Shown here piece after piece: positions 1 to 7,766 of a stretch of DNA of 9,908 bases. The stretch's first letter is position 1. Every line of letters begins with the position of its first letter. A program made the translations under genes and the position numbers. The notes beneath the pieces were generated by a model, which worked only from the letters and a program-made list of their open reading frames with translations, had not been told where the DNA came from and did no database searches. The stretch comes from Thiobacillus sp. Lineage in GTDB: Bacteria > Pseudomonadota > Gammaproteobacteria > Burkholderiales > Thiobacillaceae. The stretch covers positions 1 through 9,908 of the forward strand of contig JANJUT010000073.1 in the NCBI GenBank assembly GCA_024710445.1. The letters run 5' to 3'.

Positions 1-1120
1 GGTCGGTGAAGGGCGGGCCCCAGAAGGCCATGACCGAGTCGCCGATGTATTTGTCGACAATGCCCTGCTGGCTGCGCACCACATCCGACATCATCGAGAA
101 ATAGCGGTTGAGGAAACGCACGGCGGCGTCCGGCGTGAGGCCTTCACACATCCGGGTGAAGCCCTGCAGGTCGGAGAAAAACACTGTCATCACCTGGCGC
201 TCACCCTTGTCCGCGAGCATGCGGTTTTCCAGCAGGGTTCGGACGATGCGCGGGTCGACGTACTGGCCAAAGGTCTCGCGGATGCGCTCCTTCTCGCGCA
301 GTCCGCCCACCATGTGGTTGAACGAGGTTGCCAGCGTGGCGAGCTCGTCGTGCGTGCGCACCATGATTTCCACGTCGAGATCGCCCGCTTCCACCGCGCG
401 GGTGCCGCCCAGCAGCCGCTTGACCGGATCGACCAGCGAGCGCGTGACAAAGGCCGCGAAAATCAGTCCCAGTGCGGTGGCGATGGCGGTGATGATCCAG
501 TTGAGCGTGGTGGCACGCGCCTCCTCGGCCTTGGCCTGGGCTGCGGTGTCCTGGGTCAGCTTGTTGAGGATGTCGATGGTCTTGCCGATTTCGATATCGA
601 CAGTGTCCTTCTCGCGCAACAGGGTGTCGCGCACAATCTTTTGCGAACGCATGGTGCCTTCCTGCGCTTCGATCTGGAACAGGCGGAAAGTCATGTGGAA
701 GTGCTGGCGCGCGGTCTGAATGGACGGCAGTTGCCTGGCCAGCACCGCAAGCGTGACACGGTCGAGCTCGATGCCTTTTTCGGCTTCGGCCTCGCCCAGC
801 ATACGCAACGAGGAATCGACGATCTGGTCGGCATTGATGCCGCGCATGTCGAAGCCGTTGGATTCCCTGGCGAGAAAATCCGCATCAGGTCGCGCCACTT
901 CCATGCCCGCCATGACGCGCTCCATGTGCACGATCTGCTGGCGGATCAGGATTTCCACGCTGGCCACCTGCTGCTGCAGCGGCAGGTAGTAGTCGGAGAG
1001 CGCCCGCACCTGGTTGTTGAGCTGGCGGAAGTTGAGTACCGAAAGCCAGGTGACGACCACCATCAGCGCCAGCAGCGCGGTGGTGATGCTGAAAATCTTC
1101 AGGCTGATGGGCAGGCGCAT
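1..1120 (-). CDS. Membrane-anchored adenylate/guanylate cyclase with HAMP domain (3' end cut off by window)
   Basis: Reading in from an ATG at 1120, the frame stays open for 373 codons to the window edge, so the C-terminus is missing. Visible order: N-terminal membrane helix (about residues 7-27); a roughly 175-residue, probably periplasmic, helical region; a second helix (about 204-224, LNWIITAIATALGLIFAAF); a HAMP linker beginning TRSLVDPVKRL; then the start of a class III nucleotide cyclase domain. The two metal-binding aspartates are D317 (in FFSDLQGF) and D361 (in DKYIGDSVMAFWG). K357 falls where adenylyl cyclases carry their adenine-selecting lysine, so cAMP is the likelier product, but the rest of the substrate pocket is outside the window. 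It would turn an external signal into a cyclic nucleotide at the inner membrane. The ribosome binding site is weak (GGGGA, about 9 nt upstream). It lies 84 nt downstream of the phospholipase D gene on the same strand. Confidence 0.9.
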   Translation of the reverse strand, partial: MRLPISLKIFSITTALLALMVVVTWLSVLNFRQLNNQVRALSDYYLPLQQQVASVEILIRQQIVHMERVMAGMEVARPDADFLARESNGFDMRGINADQIVDSSLRMLGEAEAEKGIELDRVTLAVLARQLPSIQTARQHFHMTFRLFQIEAQEGTMRSQKIVRDTLLREKDTVDIEIGKTIDILNKLTQDTAAQAKAEEARATTLNWIITAIATALGLIFAAFVTRSLVDPVKRLLGGTRAVEAGDLDVEIMVRTHDELATLATSFNHMVGGLREKERIRETFGQYVDPRIVRTLLENRMLADKGERQVMTVFFSDLQGFTRMCEGLTPDAAVRFLNRYFSMMSDVVRSQQGIVDKYIGDSVMAFWGPPFTD

Positions 1121-1151
1121 GGATGCAGTCCCCGGGTGAACGACAAGTTAA

Positions 1152-1179
1152 ACCCTAGTGTAAGCCACCGATTCGTCAA
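1152..1179 (-). promoter_or_regulatory. Possible sigma-70 promoter for the cyclase gene
   Basis: On the minus strand TTGACG (1179-1174, 5 of 6 to the -35 consensus) is followed after 16 nt by TAGGGT (1157-1152, 3 of 6 to the -10 consensus). It lies in the only non-coding gap before the cyclase and would give a leader of about 25 nt. The -10 match is poor, so this is a candidate only. Confidence 0.3.
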
Positions 1180-1204
1180 CCTTCCAGATTCGTGAACCAG
1201 CTGG

Positions 1205-2707
1205 TTACAACACCGGCTTGAGCGGCATCATCTGCCACAGGCGCACCCGCCCGCGCTTGGTCAGCGGCACATACTGGTCGGGCTCGTCGGCGGCGTTCCA
1301 GCTGTTCTCCGGACGCATGTCGGTTTCGATCAGCGCTTGTACCTGTTTCGCCAGCGCCGGGTGGTGCACGACCACGCCGACTTCGGTGTTGAGGTTTTCC
1401 GAGCGCGGGTCGAGGTTGAAGGTGCCGATGTAGGCAATCCGCCCGTCCACCACCATGGTCTTGGCGTGCAACGCAAATACCGGCGGCGTTGCGGGCGGGT
1501 TCACCCGCGACATCAGTGCCTGCCGGTTGGCCGGGTCGGGTTTGTATTCGTGAATCTGCAGGCCCATTTTCAGCAGCTTCCTGCGCTGGTTGCGGTAACC
1601 CGAAAATGCCTGCATGTTGTCGGTGGAGGCGAGCGAGTTGGTCAGGATGCGCACCTTGACCCCGCGCGCCACGGCCTGCTTGAACAAGGCCAGCGCCTGG
1701 TCGGACATCACCAGATACGGCGACTGGATCACGATGGATTCGCGTGCCTCGCCCACCAATCGGGCCAGCGCAGCCGAGGTCTGGCCACCGCCGCTCAACA
1801 GCCAGCGATTGCCGTTCTTGCCGGGGGTGTCGTGGATGAACTCGGCCCGTCCCCATGCCATGTCGCGCGCCAGCCGGTCAAATGAATCGGGCGTGGTGTC
1901 GATGGCGGCGCGAACTGCGGGTGCGAAATTTTCCGGTGCGCGTGCGTAGTCGTGCAACTCACGGTAGACCTGCTGCACCTCGGCGGCATCGACCTTGACG
2001 TGCTTCTGCATCAGCCCCCAGCCGTCATAGAGCGTCGCCACCGGCACACTCAGCTTGCTGGCCCAGAACGCATCGAAATTCGCCTGCATGGTTTTGACCG
2101 CCCCGCCCAGCAGCAGCGCATCGCGGTCGCGGAAGTTGTAGTCCTGGTCGTAATCGAAATACTCGTCCGCCATGTTGCGGCCGCCGGTGATCGCCACCTT
2201 GCCGTCGACGACAAAGGTCTTGTCGTGCATACGCTGATTGACCCCGCGAAAATCCGTCACCACGTTCAGCGCGCGCTTGTAGAAAGGCGTGCCGACCCGA
2301 TGCTTGGGGTTGTAGATGCGGATCTCGATGTTGGGATGCTTGTCGAGCGCGAGCAGCGACTTGTCGGGGGCATCGATCAGCAGGTCGTCGACGATGACGC
2401 GCACCCTGACGCCGCGATCCGCCGCGCGCAGCAATGCCTCGGTGGCGAGGATGCCGATATTGTCGGTGCTCCAGATGAAGTACTGAACCTCGATCGAGCG
2501 TTGCGCATGGTCGGCCAGCCAGGCGCGGGCCAGCAGGGCTTCTTCGCCGGTATCCAGTACATAGACGCCGGTCTGATTCGGGTGCGCGCCAATTTGGCTG
2601 TCGATAATCGCCATCGCCGACGGCACATCTGCAGCCAGCGTGGGCAAGCTGACACACAGGCCCAGCAGGGCAATCGCAATACAACGCCTGAACAAACTTA
2701 CGATCAT
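1205..2707 (-). CDS. Phospholipase D superfamily protein, ClsC-like cardiolipin synthase candidate, with signal peptide
   Basis: This 500-residue protein has both phospholipase D catalytic motifs: H161-x-K163-x4-D168 (MHDKTFVVDG) and H414-x-K416-x4-D421 (LHAKTMVVDG), each followed by a GGRN or GTFN segment. The wording around them (VQYFIW, AADRGVRVRVIVDD, ALNVVTDFRGVNQRM, NTEVGVVV) is that of the ClsC/YmdC branch. Its E. coli member joins phosphatidyl groups to make cardiolipin; activity here is inferred. Residues 1-26 form a typical export signal (RR, hydrophobic core, PTLAA). The nearby LGLC does not fit a lipobox. The ATG at 2707 is preferred over the upstream ATG at 2794 because the extra 29 residues lie over the end of aroC, and because GAGG stands 10 nt before it and the signal peptide begins there. 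It starts 35 nt after the aroC stop, so co-transcription is likely. A different phosphodiesterase activity cannot be excluded. Confidence 0.88.
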   Translation of the reverse strand: MIVSLFRRCIAIALLGLCVSLPTLAADVPSAMAIIDSQIGAHPNQTGVYVLDTGEEALLARAWLADHAQRSIEVQYFIWSTDNIGILATEALLRAADRGVRVRVIVDDLLIDAPDKSLLALDKHPNIEIRIYNPKHRVGTPFYKRALNVVTDFRGVNQRMHDKTFVVDGKVAITGGRNMADEYFDYDQDYNFRDRDALLLGGAVKTMQANFDAFWASKLSVPVATLYDGWGLMQKHVKVDAAEVQQVYRELHDYARAPENFAPAVRAAIDTTPDSFDRLARDMAWGRAEFIHDTPGKNGNRWLLSGGGQTSAALARLVGEARESIVIQSPYLVMSDQALALFKQAVARGVKVRILTNSLASTDNMQAFSGYRNQRRKLLKMGLQIHEYKPDPANRQALMSRVNPPATPPVFALHAKTMVVDGRIAYIGTFNLDPRSENLNTEVGVVVHHPALAKQVQALIETDMRPENSWNAADEPDQYVPLTKRGRVRLWQMMPLKPVL

Positions 2708-2742
2708 GGAGTGACCGCCTCTGTGCTCGCCAGAAGTGCGTA

Positions 2743-3843
2743 TCAGACTGGCCGGCCCGGTATCACCGGCACCCCGCTCGCCACATCGCCACACTGTGCG
2801 CGATAGCGTAGCGCGTGATCCATCAGCACGATCGCCATCAGCGCTTCGGCAATCGGGGTCGCACGGATGCCGACACAGGGGTCGTGACGACCGTGGGTCA
2901 CCACTTCGATCGGCTGGCCGCGCAGGTCGATCGATCGACCGGGCAGACGGATGGATGAGGTGGGTTTGATGGCGATATGGGCGACGACGGCCTGACCGCT
3001 CGAAATGCCGCCGAGAATGCCGCCGGCGTGGTTGCTCAGGAAACCATCGGGGGTGATTTCGTCGCGGTTTTCGGTGCCCTTCTGGCGCGCGACCTCCATG
3101 CCGTCACCGATTTCCACGCCCTTGACGGCGTTCAGGCCCATCAGGGCATGCGCCAGATCGGCGTCGAGTTTGTCGTACAAGGGCTCGCCCCAGCCGGGGG
3201 GCACGTTCTCGGCCACGACGCTGATGCGCGCACCGACCGAGTCGCCCGATTTGCGCAGTGCGTCCATGTATTCCTCAAGCCGCGGCACGACGGCGGCGCT
3301 AGGCGAGAAGAAGGCATTGTTGCTGATCTCGTCCCACGACTCGAACGGAATGTCGATCGGGCCAAGCGCACTCATGTAGCCACGAACCACGATGCCGACG
3401 TGCTCGGCCAGCCATTTCTTCGCAATCGCGCCCGCGCCGACGATGGGCGCCGTCAGCCGGGCCGACGAGCGCCCGCCGCCGCGCGGGTCGCGCGTGCCGA
3501 ATTTCTGCGTGTAGGTGTAGTCGGCGTGGCCGGGACGGAAGGTTTCGCTGATATTGCCGTAGTCCTTGCTGCGCTGGTCTTCGTTGCGGATCAGCAGCGC
3601 GATCGGGGTGCCCGTGGTTTTGCCTTCATAGGTGCCGGAGAGGATTTCCACCGTGTCGGATTCGCGACGCTGCGTGACATGGCGCGAGGTGCCGGGCTTG
3701 CGACGGTCGAGGTCGTGCTGGATATCGGCTTCGGCCAGTGCCATGCCGGGGGGACAGCCGTCGACCACGCAGCCAATCGCGGGGCCATGCGATTCGCCAA
3801 ATACGGTGACACAGAACAGTTTGCCGAGTGAGCTGCCTGACAT
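2743..3843 (-). CDS. aroC: Chorismate synthase
   Basis: Chorismate synthase makes chorismate from 5-enolpyruvylshikimate 3-phosphate, the last step of the shikimate pathway, using reduced FMN in the cytoplasm. The 366-residue length is normal for the bacterial enzyme. The N-terminal signature GESHGPAIG (residues 16-24) and the central block [14 protein letters not shown] followed by [12 protein letters not shown] (about 103-129) are both intact, including the conserved histidines H19 and H106. The C-terminus is complete (ends [10 protein letters not shown]). AGG stands 8 nt before the ATG. The gene is divergent from tal and directly upstream of the ClsC-like gene. That pairing has no evident metabolic logic and may reflect only shared transcription. 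The identification is secure. Confidence 0.98.
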   Translation of the reverse strand: MSGSSLGKLFCVTVFGESHGPAIGCVVDGCPPGMALAEADIQHDLDRRKPGTSRHVTQRRESDTVEILSGTYEGKTTGTPIALLIRNEDQRSKDYGNISETFRPGHADYTYTQKFGTRDPRGGGRSSARLTAPIVGAGAIAKKWLAEHVGIVVRGYMSALGPIDIPFESWDEISNNAFFSPSAAVVPRLEEYMDALRKSGDSVGARISVVAENVPPGWGEPLYDKLDADLAHALMGLNAVKGVEIGDGMEVARQKGTENRDEITPDGFLSNHAGGILGGISSGQAVVAHIAIKPTSSIRLPGRSIDLRGQPIEVVTHGRHDPCVGIRATPIAEALMAIVLMDHALRYRAQCGDVASGVPVIPGRPV

Positions 3844-3894
3844 GGAAATAACCTGAAAATAAGTGGGCCCGGCGGGGCCGGAAGAATGCGTCGA

Positions 3895-3903
3895 AGTCTA
3901 GCA
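3895..3903 (-). promoter_or_regulatory. Possible extended -10 promoter element for aroC
   Basis: On the minus strand TGC followed by TAGACT (3903-3895) fits an extended -10 element (TGn then 4 of 6 to TATAAT), about 50 nt before the aroC start. There is no convincing -35 hexamer at the right distance. The leader after it contains a GC-rich stretch (about 3864-3880) that can fold on itself. Confidence 0.25.
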
Positions 3904-3998
3904 CAGGCGCGGCCTCGGGCCTTAATCACCCCGCCCGGATGAACTTGCTGCCATGGGGATGTTCTATTCTGAACAGTTCCATACGAAGAGGATTGCCC

Positions 3999-5078
3999 AT
4001 GAAACCAACGCAGCACGTCACCACGCTCGGTCAAAGCCTCTGGCTGGACAATCTGTCGCGCAGCCTGATCCAGGATGGCGTGCTGGCCCGGCTCATCGCC
4101 GAAGACGGAGTGTCGGGCGTGACCTCGAATCCCTCGATTTTTCAGAACGCGCTGGCGACCAGCCCCTACTATGCAAACGACCTGATGCGCCTGAAAGTCA
4201 GCGAACCGGATGCCGAGCGTCGCTACGAAGCGCTGGTCATACCCGATATCCAGGCGGCGTGCGACCTGCTGCTGCCCACGTATGAAACCACCGGCGGCAA
4301 CGATGGCTATGTCAGCCTGGAAGTCGCACCGCGCTGGGCCTATGACGCGCCACGGACAGTTGAGGAGGCCAAGCGGCTATCGGCCGCGGTCAACCGCCGT
4401 AACCTGCTGATCAAGGTGCCTGGCACCCCCGAAGGCGTCAGTGCATTCGAGTCCCTGACGACACTCGGCATCAACGTCAACGTGACCCTGCTGTTTTCGG
4501 TGGCGCAAACCGAAACCGTGTTCAACGCCTACATTCGCGGACTCACCGCGCGTGCGCGCGCTGGCGCCGATGTGCGCCACAGCAAGGCCGTCGCCAGCCT
4601 GTTCCTGTCGCGCGTCGATACCCTGGTCGACGCGCAGCTCACGGCCATGGGCACCCAGGAAGCACTGTCCCTGCGTGGCAAGGCTGCCGTGGCGATGGCC
4701 AAGACGACGTACCAACGTTATCTGGCGCTGTTCCATGGCGAGCCCTTCGCCGAACTGAAGAAACAGGGGGCGCGCCCTCAGTTCCTGTTGTGGGCGAGCA
4801 CCGGCGTCAAAAATCCGGACTATCATGATTTACTGTATGTGGAACCCTTGATCGGCCAGGAGACCATCAACACCCTGCCCGACAAGACATTGGCCGCACT
4901 GCGCGACCATGGCCAAACCGTGCTGCGGGTCGAGGCCGGCATTATCGAGGCAACCGCCCAGCTGGCAGAACTGGCACAGCGTGGCATTGATATGGACACG
5001 GTTGGCAACACCTTGCAGGACGATGGCGTCAAATCGTTTGAATCCGCCTTCCAGAAACTGCTATTGCAGACCGGATGA
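3999..5078 (+). CDS. tal: Transaldolase (long, about 360-residue type)
   Basis: Transaldolase moves a dihydroxyacetone unit between sugar phosphates in the non-oxidative pentose phosphate pathway. The 359-residue protein has the family blocks LWLDNLSRSLI (residues 14-24), GVTSNPSIFQNAL (40-52), NDGYVSLEVAP (101-111) and NLLIKVPGTPEG (135-146). K139 is the expected Schiff-base lysine; D17 and E108 match the other catalytic acids. Length and wording fit the longer transaldolase class known from actinobacteria, cyanobacteria and many proteobacteria, rather than E. coli TalB. The ATG at 3999 is chosen because GAAGAGGA lies 6 nt upstream and the family N-terminus begins there; an in-frame ATG at 3939 would add 20 residues of no family character. 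No clear terminator follows. In an autotroph this enzyme would link the pentose phosphate and Calvin-cycle sugar pools, which is inference. Confidence 0.96.
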   Translation: MKPTQHVTTLGQSLWLDNLSRSLIQDGVLARLIAEDGVSGVTSNPSIFQNALATSPYYANDLMRLKVSEPDAERRYEALVIPDIQAACDLLLPTYETTGGNDGYVSLEVAPRWAYDAPRTVEEAKRLSAAVNRRNLLIKVPGTPEGVSAFESLTTLGINVNVTLLFSVAQTETVFNAYIRGLTARARAGADVRHSKAVASLFLSRVDTLVDAQLTAMGTQEALSLRGKAAVAMAKTTYQRYLALFHGEPFAELKKQGARPQFLLWASTGVKNPDYHDLLYVEPLIGQETINTLPDKTLAALRDHGQTVLRVEAGIIEATAQLAELAQRGIDMDTVGNTLQDDGVKSFESAFQKLLLQTG

Positions 5079-5156
5079 TCCGAATACAACCCTGCCGATG
5101 CTTGCCAAAGCCTTGCCAGTCGGTGACCACAGGACAAAACAAGTACATTTTATGTC

Positions 5157-5205
5157 GGGAGAAAAAATGTTGAATAGACAGGTGGCGCCACGAAGCAGAC
5201 GATGA
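5157..5205 (+). other. Possible 12-codon leader ORF between tal and the CBS gene
   Basis: The tal-CBS gap (5079-5265) has no obvious gene, but GGGAG at 5157-5161 stands 5 nt before an ATG at 5167 that opens a short frame, MLNRQVAPRSRR, ending with TGA at 5203-5205. Four of the twelve codons are arginine, all AGA or CGA, codons used sparingly in the flanking genes. A small inverted repeat (GATGAC 5201-5206, GTCATC 5213-5218) begins at the stop codon. This could be a regulatory leader peptide, but a frame this short can easily arise by chance. Confidence 0.2.
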
Positions 5206-5265
5206 CCTTATCGTCATCCCTCCACCCGAAGAGTTGACGTACCAAACAATACGAGGAGACGTGCC

Positions 5266-5853
5266 ATGAGCTATACCCATTTGCCTACCACCAATCTTGA
5301 CCAGAATGCCGGCCTGTTGCGACCCGCCTGTGTATTGCCCGAACGTGTGGGACTGGAAAATCCGGCACTCGATGTGATGACCGACTTCCGCCGTGTGACC
5401 GCTTTCATTGCCACACCTGGCGACACCATTCAGCAGGCGGAAGAGCGCATGGTCCGCCGCAAGGTGCGTCTGCTGTTCGTGATGGACAGCCTGGATCGCG
5501 TAGCCGGTCTGGTGACCAGTACCGACATCCACGGCGAAAAGCCGATGCAGGTCGTTCACAGCCGCGGCATCCGCCGCGACGAGGTGCTGGTGGCCGACAT
5601 CATGACGCCGGTCGACCGCCTTGAAGCCGTCGATTTCGACGACCTGTCCAATGCCCGCGTCGGCCATGTGCTGGAAACGCTCAAGTCACGCGGTCGCCAG
5701 CACGCGCTGGTGATCGAAAACGCGAATGGCCAGAAACTGGTGCGTGGCCTGTTGTCGCTGTCGCAACTGAGCAAGCAGCTCGGCGTCTTCGTCGAAACTG
5801 CCGAAGTCGCACACACCTTTACTGAAATCGAGCAGCACCTCGCTCACGTCTGA
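5266..5853 (+). CDS. Two-CBS-domain protein of unknown function
   Basis: This 195-residue soluble protein is made almost entirely of a CBS pair. The first repeat is about residues 36-95 (ALDVMTDF, then AEERMVRRKVRLLFVMD and VAGLVTSTDI); the second is about 105-170 (VADIMTP, then VLETLKSRGRQHALVIE and VRGLLSLSQL). CBS pairs usually bind adenine nucleotides or related ligands and regulate a partner. No catalytic or transport domain is attached, so the partner is unknown. The first 35 residues and the tail after about 172 (TFTEIEQHL) lie outside the domains. The start is secure: GAGGAG lies 7 nt before the ATG. It has its own terminator 14 nt after the stop and a 187-nt gap before it, suggesting an independent unit or the end of a tal transcript. 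Confidence 0.85.
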   Translation: MSYTHLPTTNLDQNAGLLRPACVLPERVGLENPALDVMTDFRRVTAFIATPGDTIQQAEERMVRRKVRLLFVMDSLDRVAGLVTSTDIHGEKPMQVVHSRGIRRDEVLVADIMTPVDRLEAVDFDDLSNARVGHVLETLKSRGRQHALVIENANGQKLVRGLLSLSQLSKQLGVFVETAEVAHTFTEIEQHLAHV

Positions 5854-5867
5854 CCCACCAAACCAGC

Positions 5868-5901
5868 CGCAGCCCCGCTTTGACGGGGCTGCGCGCATTT
5901 T
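5868..5901 (+). terminator. Intrinsic terminator after the CBS gene
   Basis: A perfect 10-bp stem, CGCAGCCCCG (5868-5877) with CGGGGCTGCG (5884-5893), closes a 6-nt loop and is followed shortly by TTTT (5898-5901). It begins 14 nt after the CBS stop codon. The stem is strong, but the T tract is short and offset by 4 nt. Confidence 0.75.
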
Positions 5902-6057
5902 GCGGTGCTTGAATATATCCCTGGAAGCGCCTGTATAGCCCGCTTTTTTCACCCTGGTGCCGCATACTAAACGCGCACTGAGGTTCCCCCGCACGGCGTC
6001 TTGTGCTCAAATCCCGGACTACCAAGCGCAGCCATAAGGCTGGCAACACGCACAACA

Positions 6058-7719
6058 ATGAATATTTCCGTCAGCGAACTGATCGTCAGGTATCTGGAAT
6101 GCCTGGGGATCGACCACATTTTCGGCATGCCCGGCGCACATGTGCTGCCGATCTACGACTGCCTGCATGATTCCAGCGTGAAAACCATTCTGGTCAAGCA
6201 TGAACAGGGAGCGGCCTTCATGGCCGGAGGCTATGCGCGGGCGGCGCACCGCCCTTCCGCCTGCATCACCACGTCAGGGCCTGGCGCGACCAACCTCATT
6301 ACAGGCATTGCCAATGCCTACGCCGAGCGGCTGCCGGTCCTGTCAATCACCGGCGAAACTTCCACCTATATCTTGGGCAAAGGCGGCCTGCAGGAAAGCT
6401 CGGGCGAAGGCGGCGCCATCGACCAGGGCGCGCTGTTTGCCAGCATCACCCGCTATCACAAGCTCATCGAGCGTACCGACTATCTGGGCCAGGTGCTGAA
6501 CCAGGCTACGCAGGCGCTGCTCGGACGCAATCCTGGGCCGGTGCTGCTGTCGATTCCGTATAACGTCCAGAAAGAGCTGGTGGATGAAGCGGTGCTCGAG
6601 CAGATTCATTTTCCGCGCCAGACAGCGCTCCGTCACACCCCCACGACCGAACTGGCCGACCTGCTGCGCGCGGCGCGCGCTCCGGTCATCATCGCAGGCC
6701 ACGGCTGCATTCAGGCAGGTGCACGCGATCTTGTCGCCGCATTTGCCGAACGCTTCAATATTCCGGTTCCCACCAGCCTCAAGGCCAAGGGCGTGGTCGC
6801 AGAGGGCACAGCCCTGTCGCTGGGCTGCCTTGGTGTCACCTCCAATGGCGACGCCTACCGCTATCTGGCCAACCAGGCCGACCTGCTGGTTTTTCTCGGC
6901 GCGGGATTCAACGAACGCACCAGTTATTTGTGGGACGGCAAGCTGCTGGCCGACAAGAAAATCGCCCAGGTGGATCGCGATGCCGCGCAACTGGGCCGTG
7001 TGTTTCAACCCGACGTAGCGATTTGCGGCGACATCCGGACCGTGGTGGAAGATGTATTTGCCGCGCTGGAAGCTGACGACATGCCGCCCAAGAGCCTGGA
7101 GCGGCTCGTCGGCCACCGCACGGCAACCGCGCCCCCGGCAAGCAACGATGACACCGCGCAGATGGAATCCTTCCACCTGATCCAGCGGTTCTTCAGCAAA
7201 CTCGCACGATGCTTCCCGCACGATGCGCTGGTCTTCGATGACAACATCGTCTTTGCGCAAAGCTACTTCGACGTATCCGACCGCAATCACTATTTTCCGA
7301 ATACCGGCATTTCCTCGCTCGGCCATGCCCTGCCCGCGGCCATCGGTGCGCGCTGTTTTTCACCGGATAGCCCGACCTTCGCCATCCTCGGCGACGGCGG
7401 CTTCCAGATGTGCTGCATGGAAATGATGACGGCAGTGAACTACGGCATCCCGCTCAACGTGGTGGTGATCAACAACGGCACGCTCAGCCTCATCCGCAAA
7501 AACCAGTTCCAGCTCTACGGCGAACGCTACATCGACTGCGACTTCACCAACCCTGACTTCGGCCTGATGGCTCAGTCATTCGGCGTGAATCATTACCGGA
7601 TCGAAACCGAGGCCGAGCTCGACGCCCTGTTCCACGACGCCGATCTGACCGGCGACATCAACCTCATCGAAATCCTGCTCGACAAACACGCCTTCCCCCG
7701 CTATCTGTCTGCTCGCTGA
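6058..7719 (+). CDS. Thiamine-diphosphate-dependent enzyme, acetolactate synthase superfamily, substrate unknown
   Basis: The 553-residue protein has the full three-domain layout. The N-terminal cofactor-pairing domain carries the catalytic glutamate E49 (KHEQGAAFMAGGYARA). A central domain covers about residues 190-345. The C-terminal diphosphate-binding motif runs from G445-D446-G447 to N472-N473. It resembles acetohydroxyacid synthase large subunits but differs at the three positions usually aligned with their substrate-site Phe, Lys and Trp: L111 (GGLQES), Y168 (IPYNVQ) and N482 (IRKNQ). No regulatory small subunit lies next to it. A decarboxylase or carboligase for another 2-oxo acid is therefore as likely as acetolactate synthesis. 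The ATG at 6058 begins the family N-terminus (SELIVRYLECLGIDHIFGMPG); the in-frame TTG at 6001 would add 19 unrelated residues. The ribosome binding site is poor (AAGG, 18 nt upstream). It is convergent with the sulfur operon. Confidence 0.9.
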   Translation: MNISVSELIVRYLECLGIDHIFGMPGAHVLPIYDCLHDSSVKTILVKHEQGAAFMAGGYARAAHRPSACITTSGPGATNLITGIANAYAERLPVLSITGETSTYILGKGGLQESSGEGGAIDQGALFASITRYHKLIERTDYLGQVLNQATQALLGRNPGPVLLSIPYNVQKELVDEAVLEQIHFPRQTALRHTPTTELADLLRAARAPVIIAGHGCIQAGARDLVAAFAERFNIPVPTSLKAKGVVAEGTALSLGCLGVTSNGDAYRYLANQADLLVFLGAGFNERTSYLWDGKLLADKKIAQVDRDAAQLGRVFQPDVAICGDIRTVVEDVFAALEADDMPPKSLERLVGHRTATAPPASNDDTAQMESFHLIQRFFSKLARCFPHDALVFDDNIVFAQSYFDVSDRNHYFPNTGISSLGHALPAAIGARCFSPDSPTFAILGDGGFQMCCMEMMTAVNYGIPLNVVVINNGTLSLIRKNQFQLYGERYIDCDFTNPDFGLMAQSFGVNHYRIETEAELDALFHDADLTGDINLIEILLDKHAFPRYLSAR

Positions 7720-7766
7720 AGCAGATTGAGCAGGCAGCTGCATCATGGGCGACCGCCCTGGCCGCA

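Noticed and set aside
15..24. Apparent GC-rich repeat at the left edge
   Set aside because: It is ordinary codon content of the cyclase gene (PGW-type residues), with no second copy.
314..1195. Long plus-strand frame of 293 codons opposite the cyclase
   Set aside because: It is antisense to a frame with unmistakable HAMP and cyclase motifs, and its protein is His/Arg/Gln-rich with no family character.
1195..1206. Perfect palindrome AACCAGCTGGTT at the end of the phospholipase D gene
   Set aside because: It has no loop or T tract, so it is not a terminator. It overlaps the stop codon and has no second copy that I could find.
1952..3831. Two plus-strand frames of 284 codons each (1952-2806 and 2977-3831)
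   Set aside because: They lie opposite the phospholipase D and aroC genes, whose motifs are clear. They are by-products of high GC content.
3945..3970. TTGCTG and TATTCT upstream of tal as a promoter
   Set aside because: The spacing is only 14 nt, outside the normal range.
5909..5939. TTGAAT and TATAGC upstream of the ThDP gene as a promoter
   Set aside because: The 19-nt spacing is too wide and both hexamers are weak. TACTAA at 5965-5970 is an equally weak alternative with no -35. The promoter is left uncalled.
6343..7326. Minus-strand frame of 327 codons
   Set aside because: It is antisense to the ThDP enzyme, which has intact E49, GDG and NN motifs; no recognisable domain in the antisense product.
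7709..7760. Inverted repeats CTGCTC/GAGCAG and GGGCG/CGCCC in the convergent gap
   Set aside because: The stems are short, one overlaps a stop codon, and there is no T run on either strand, so a terminator is not supported.
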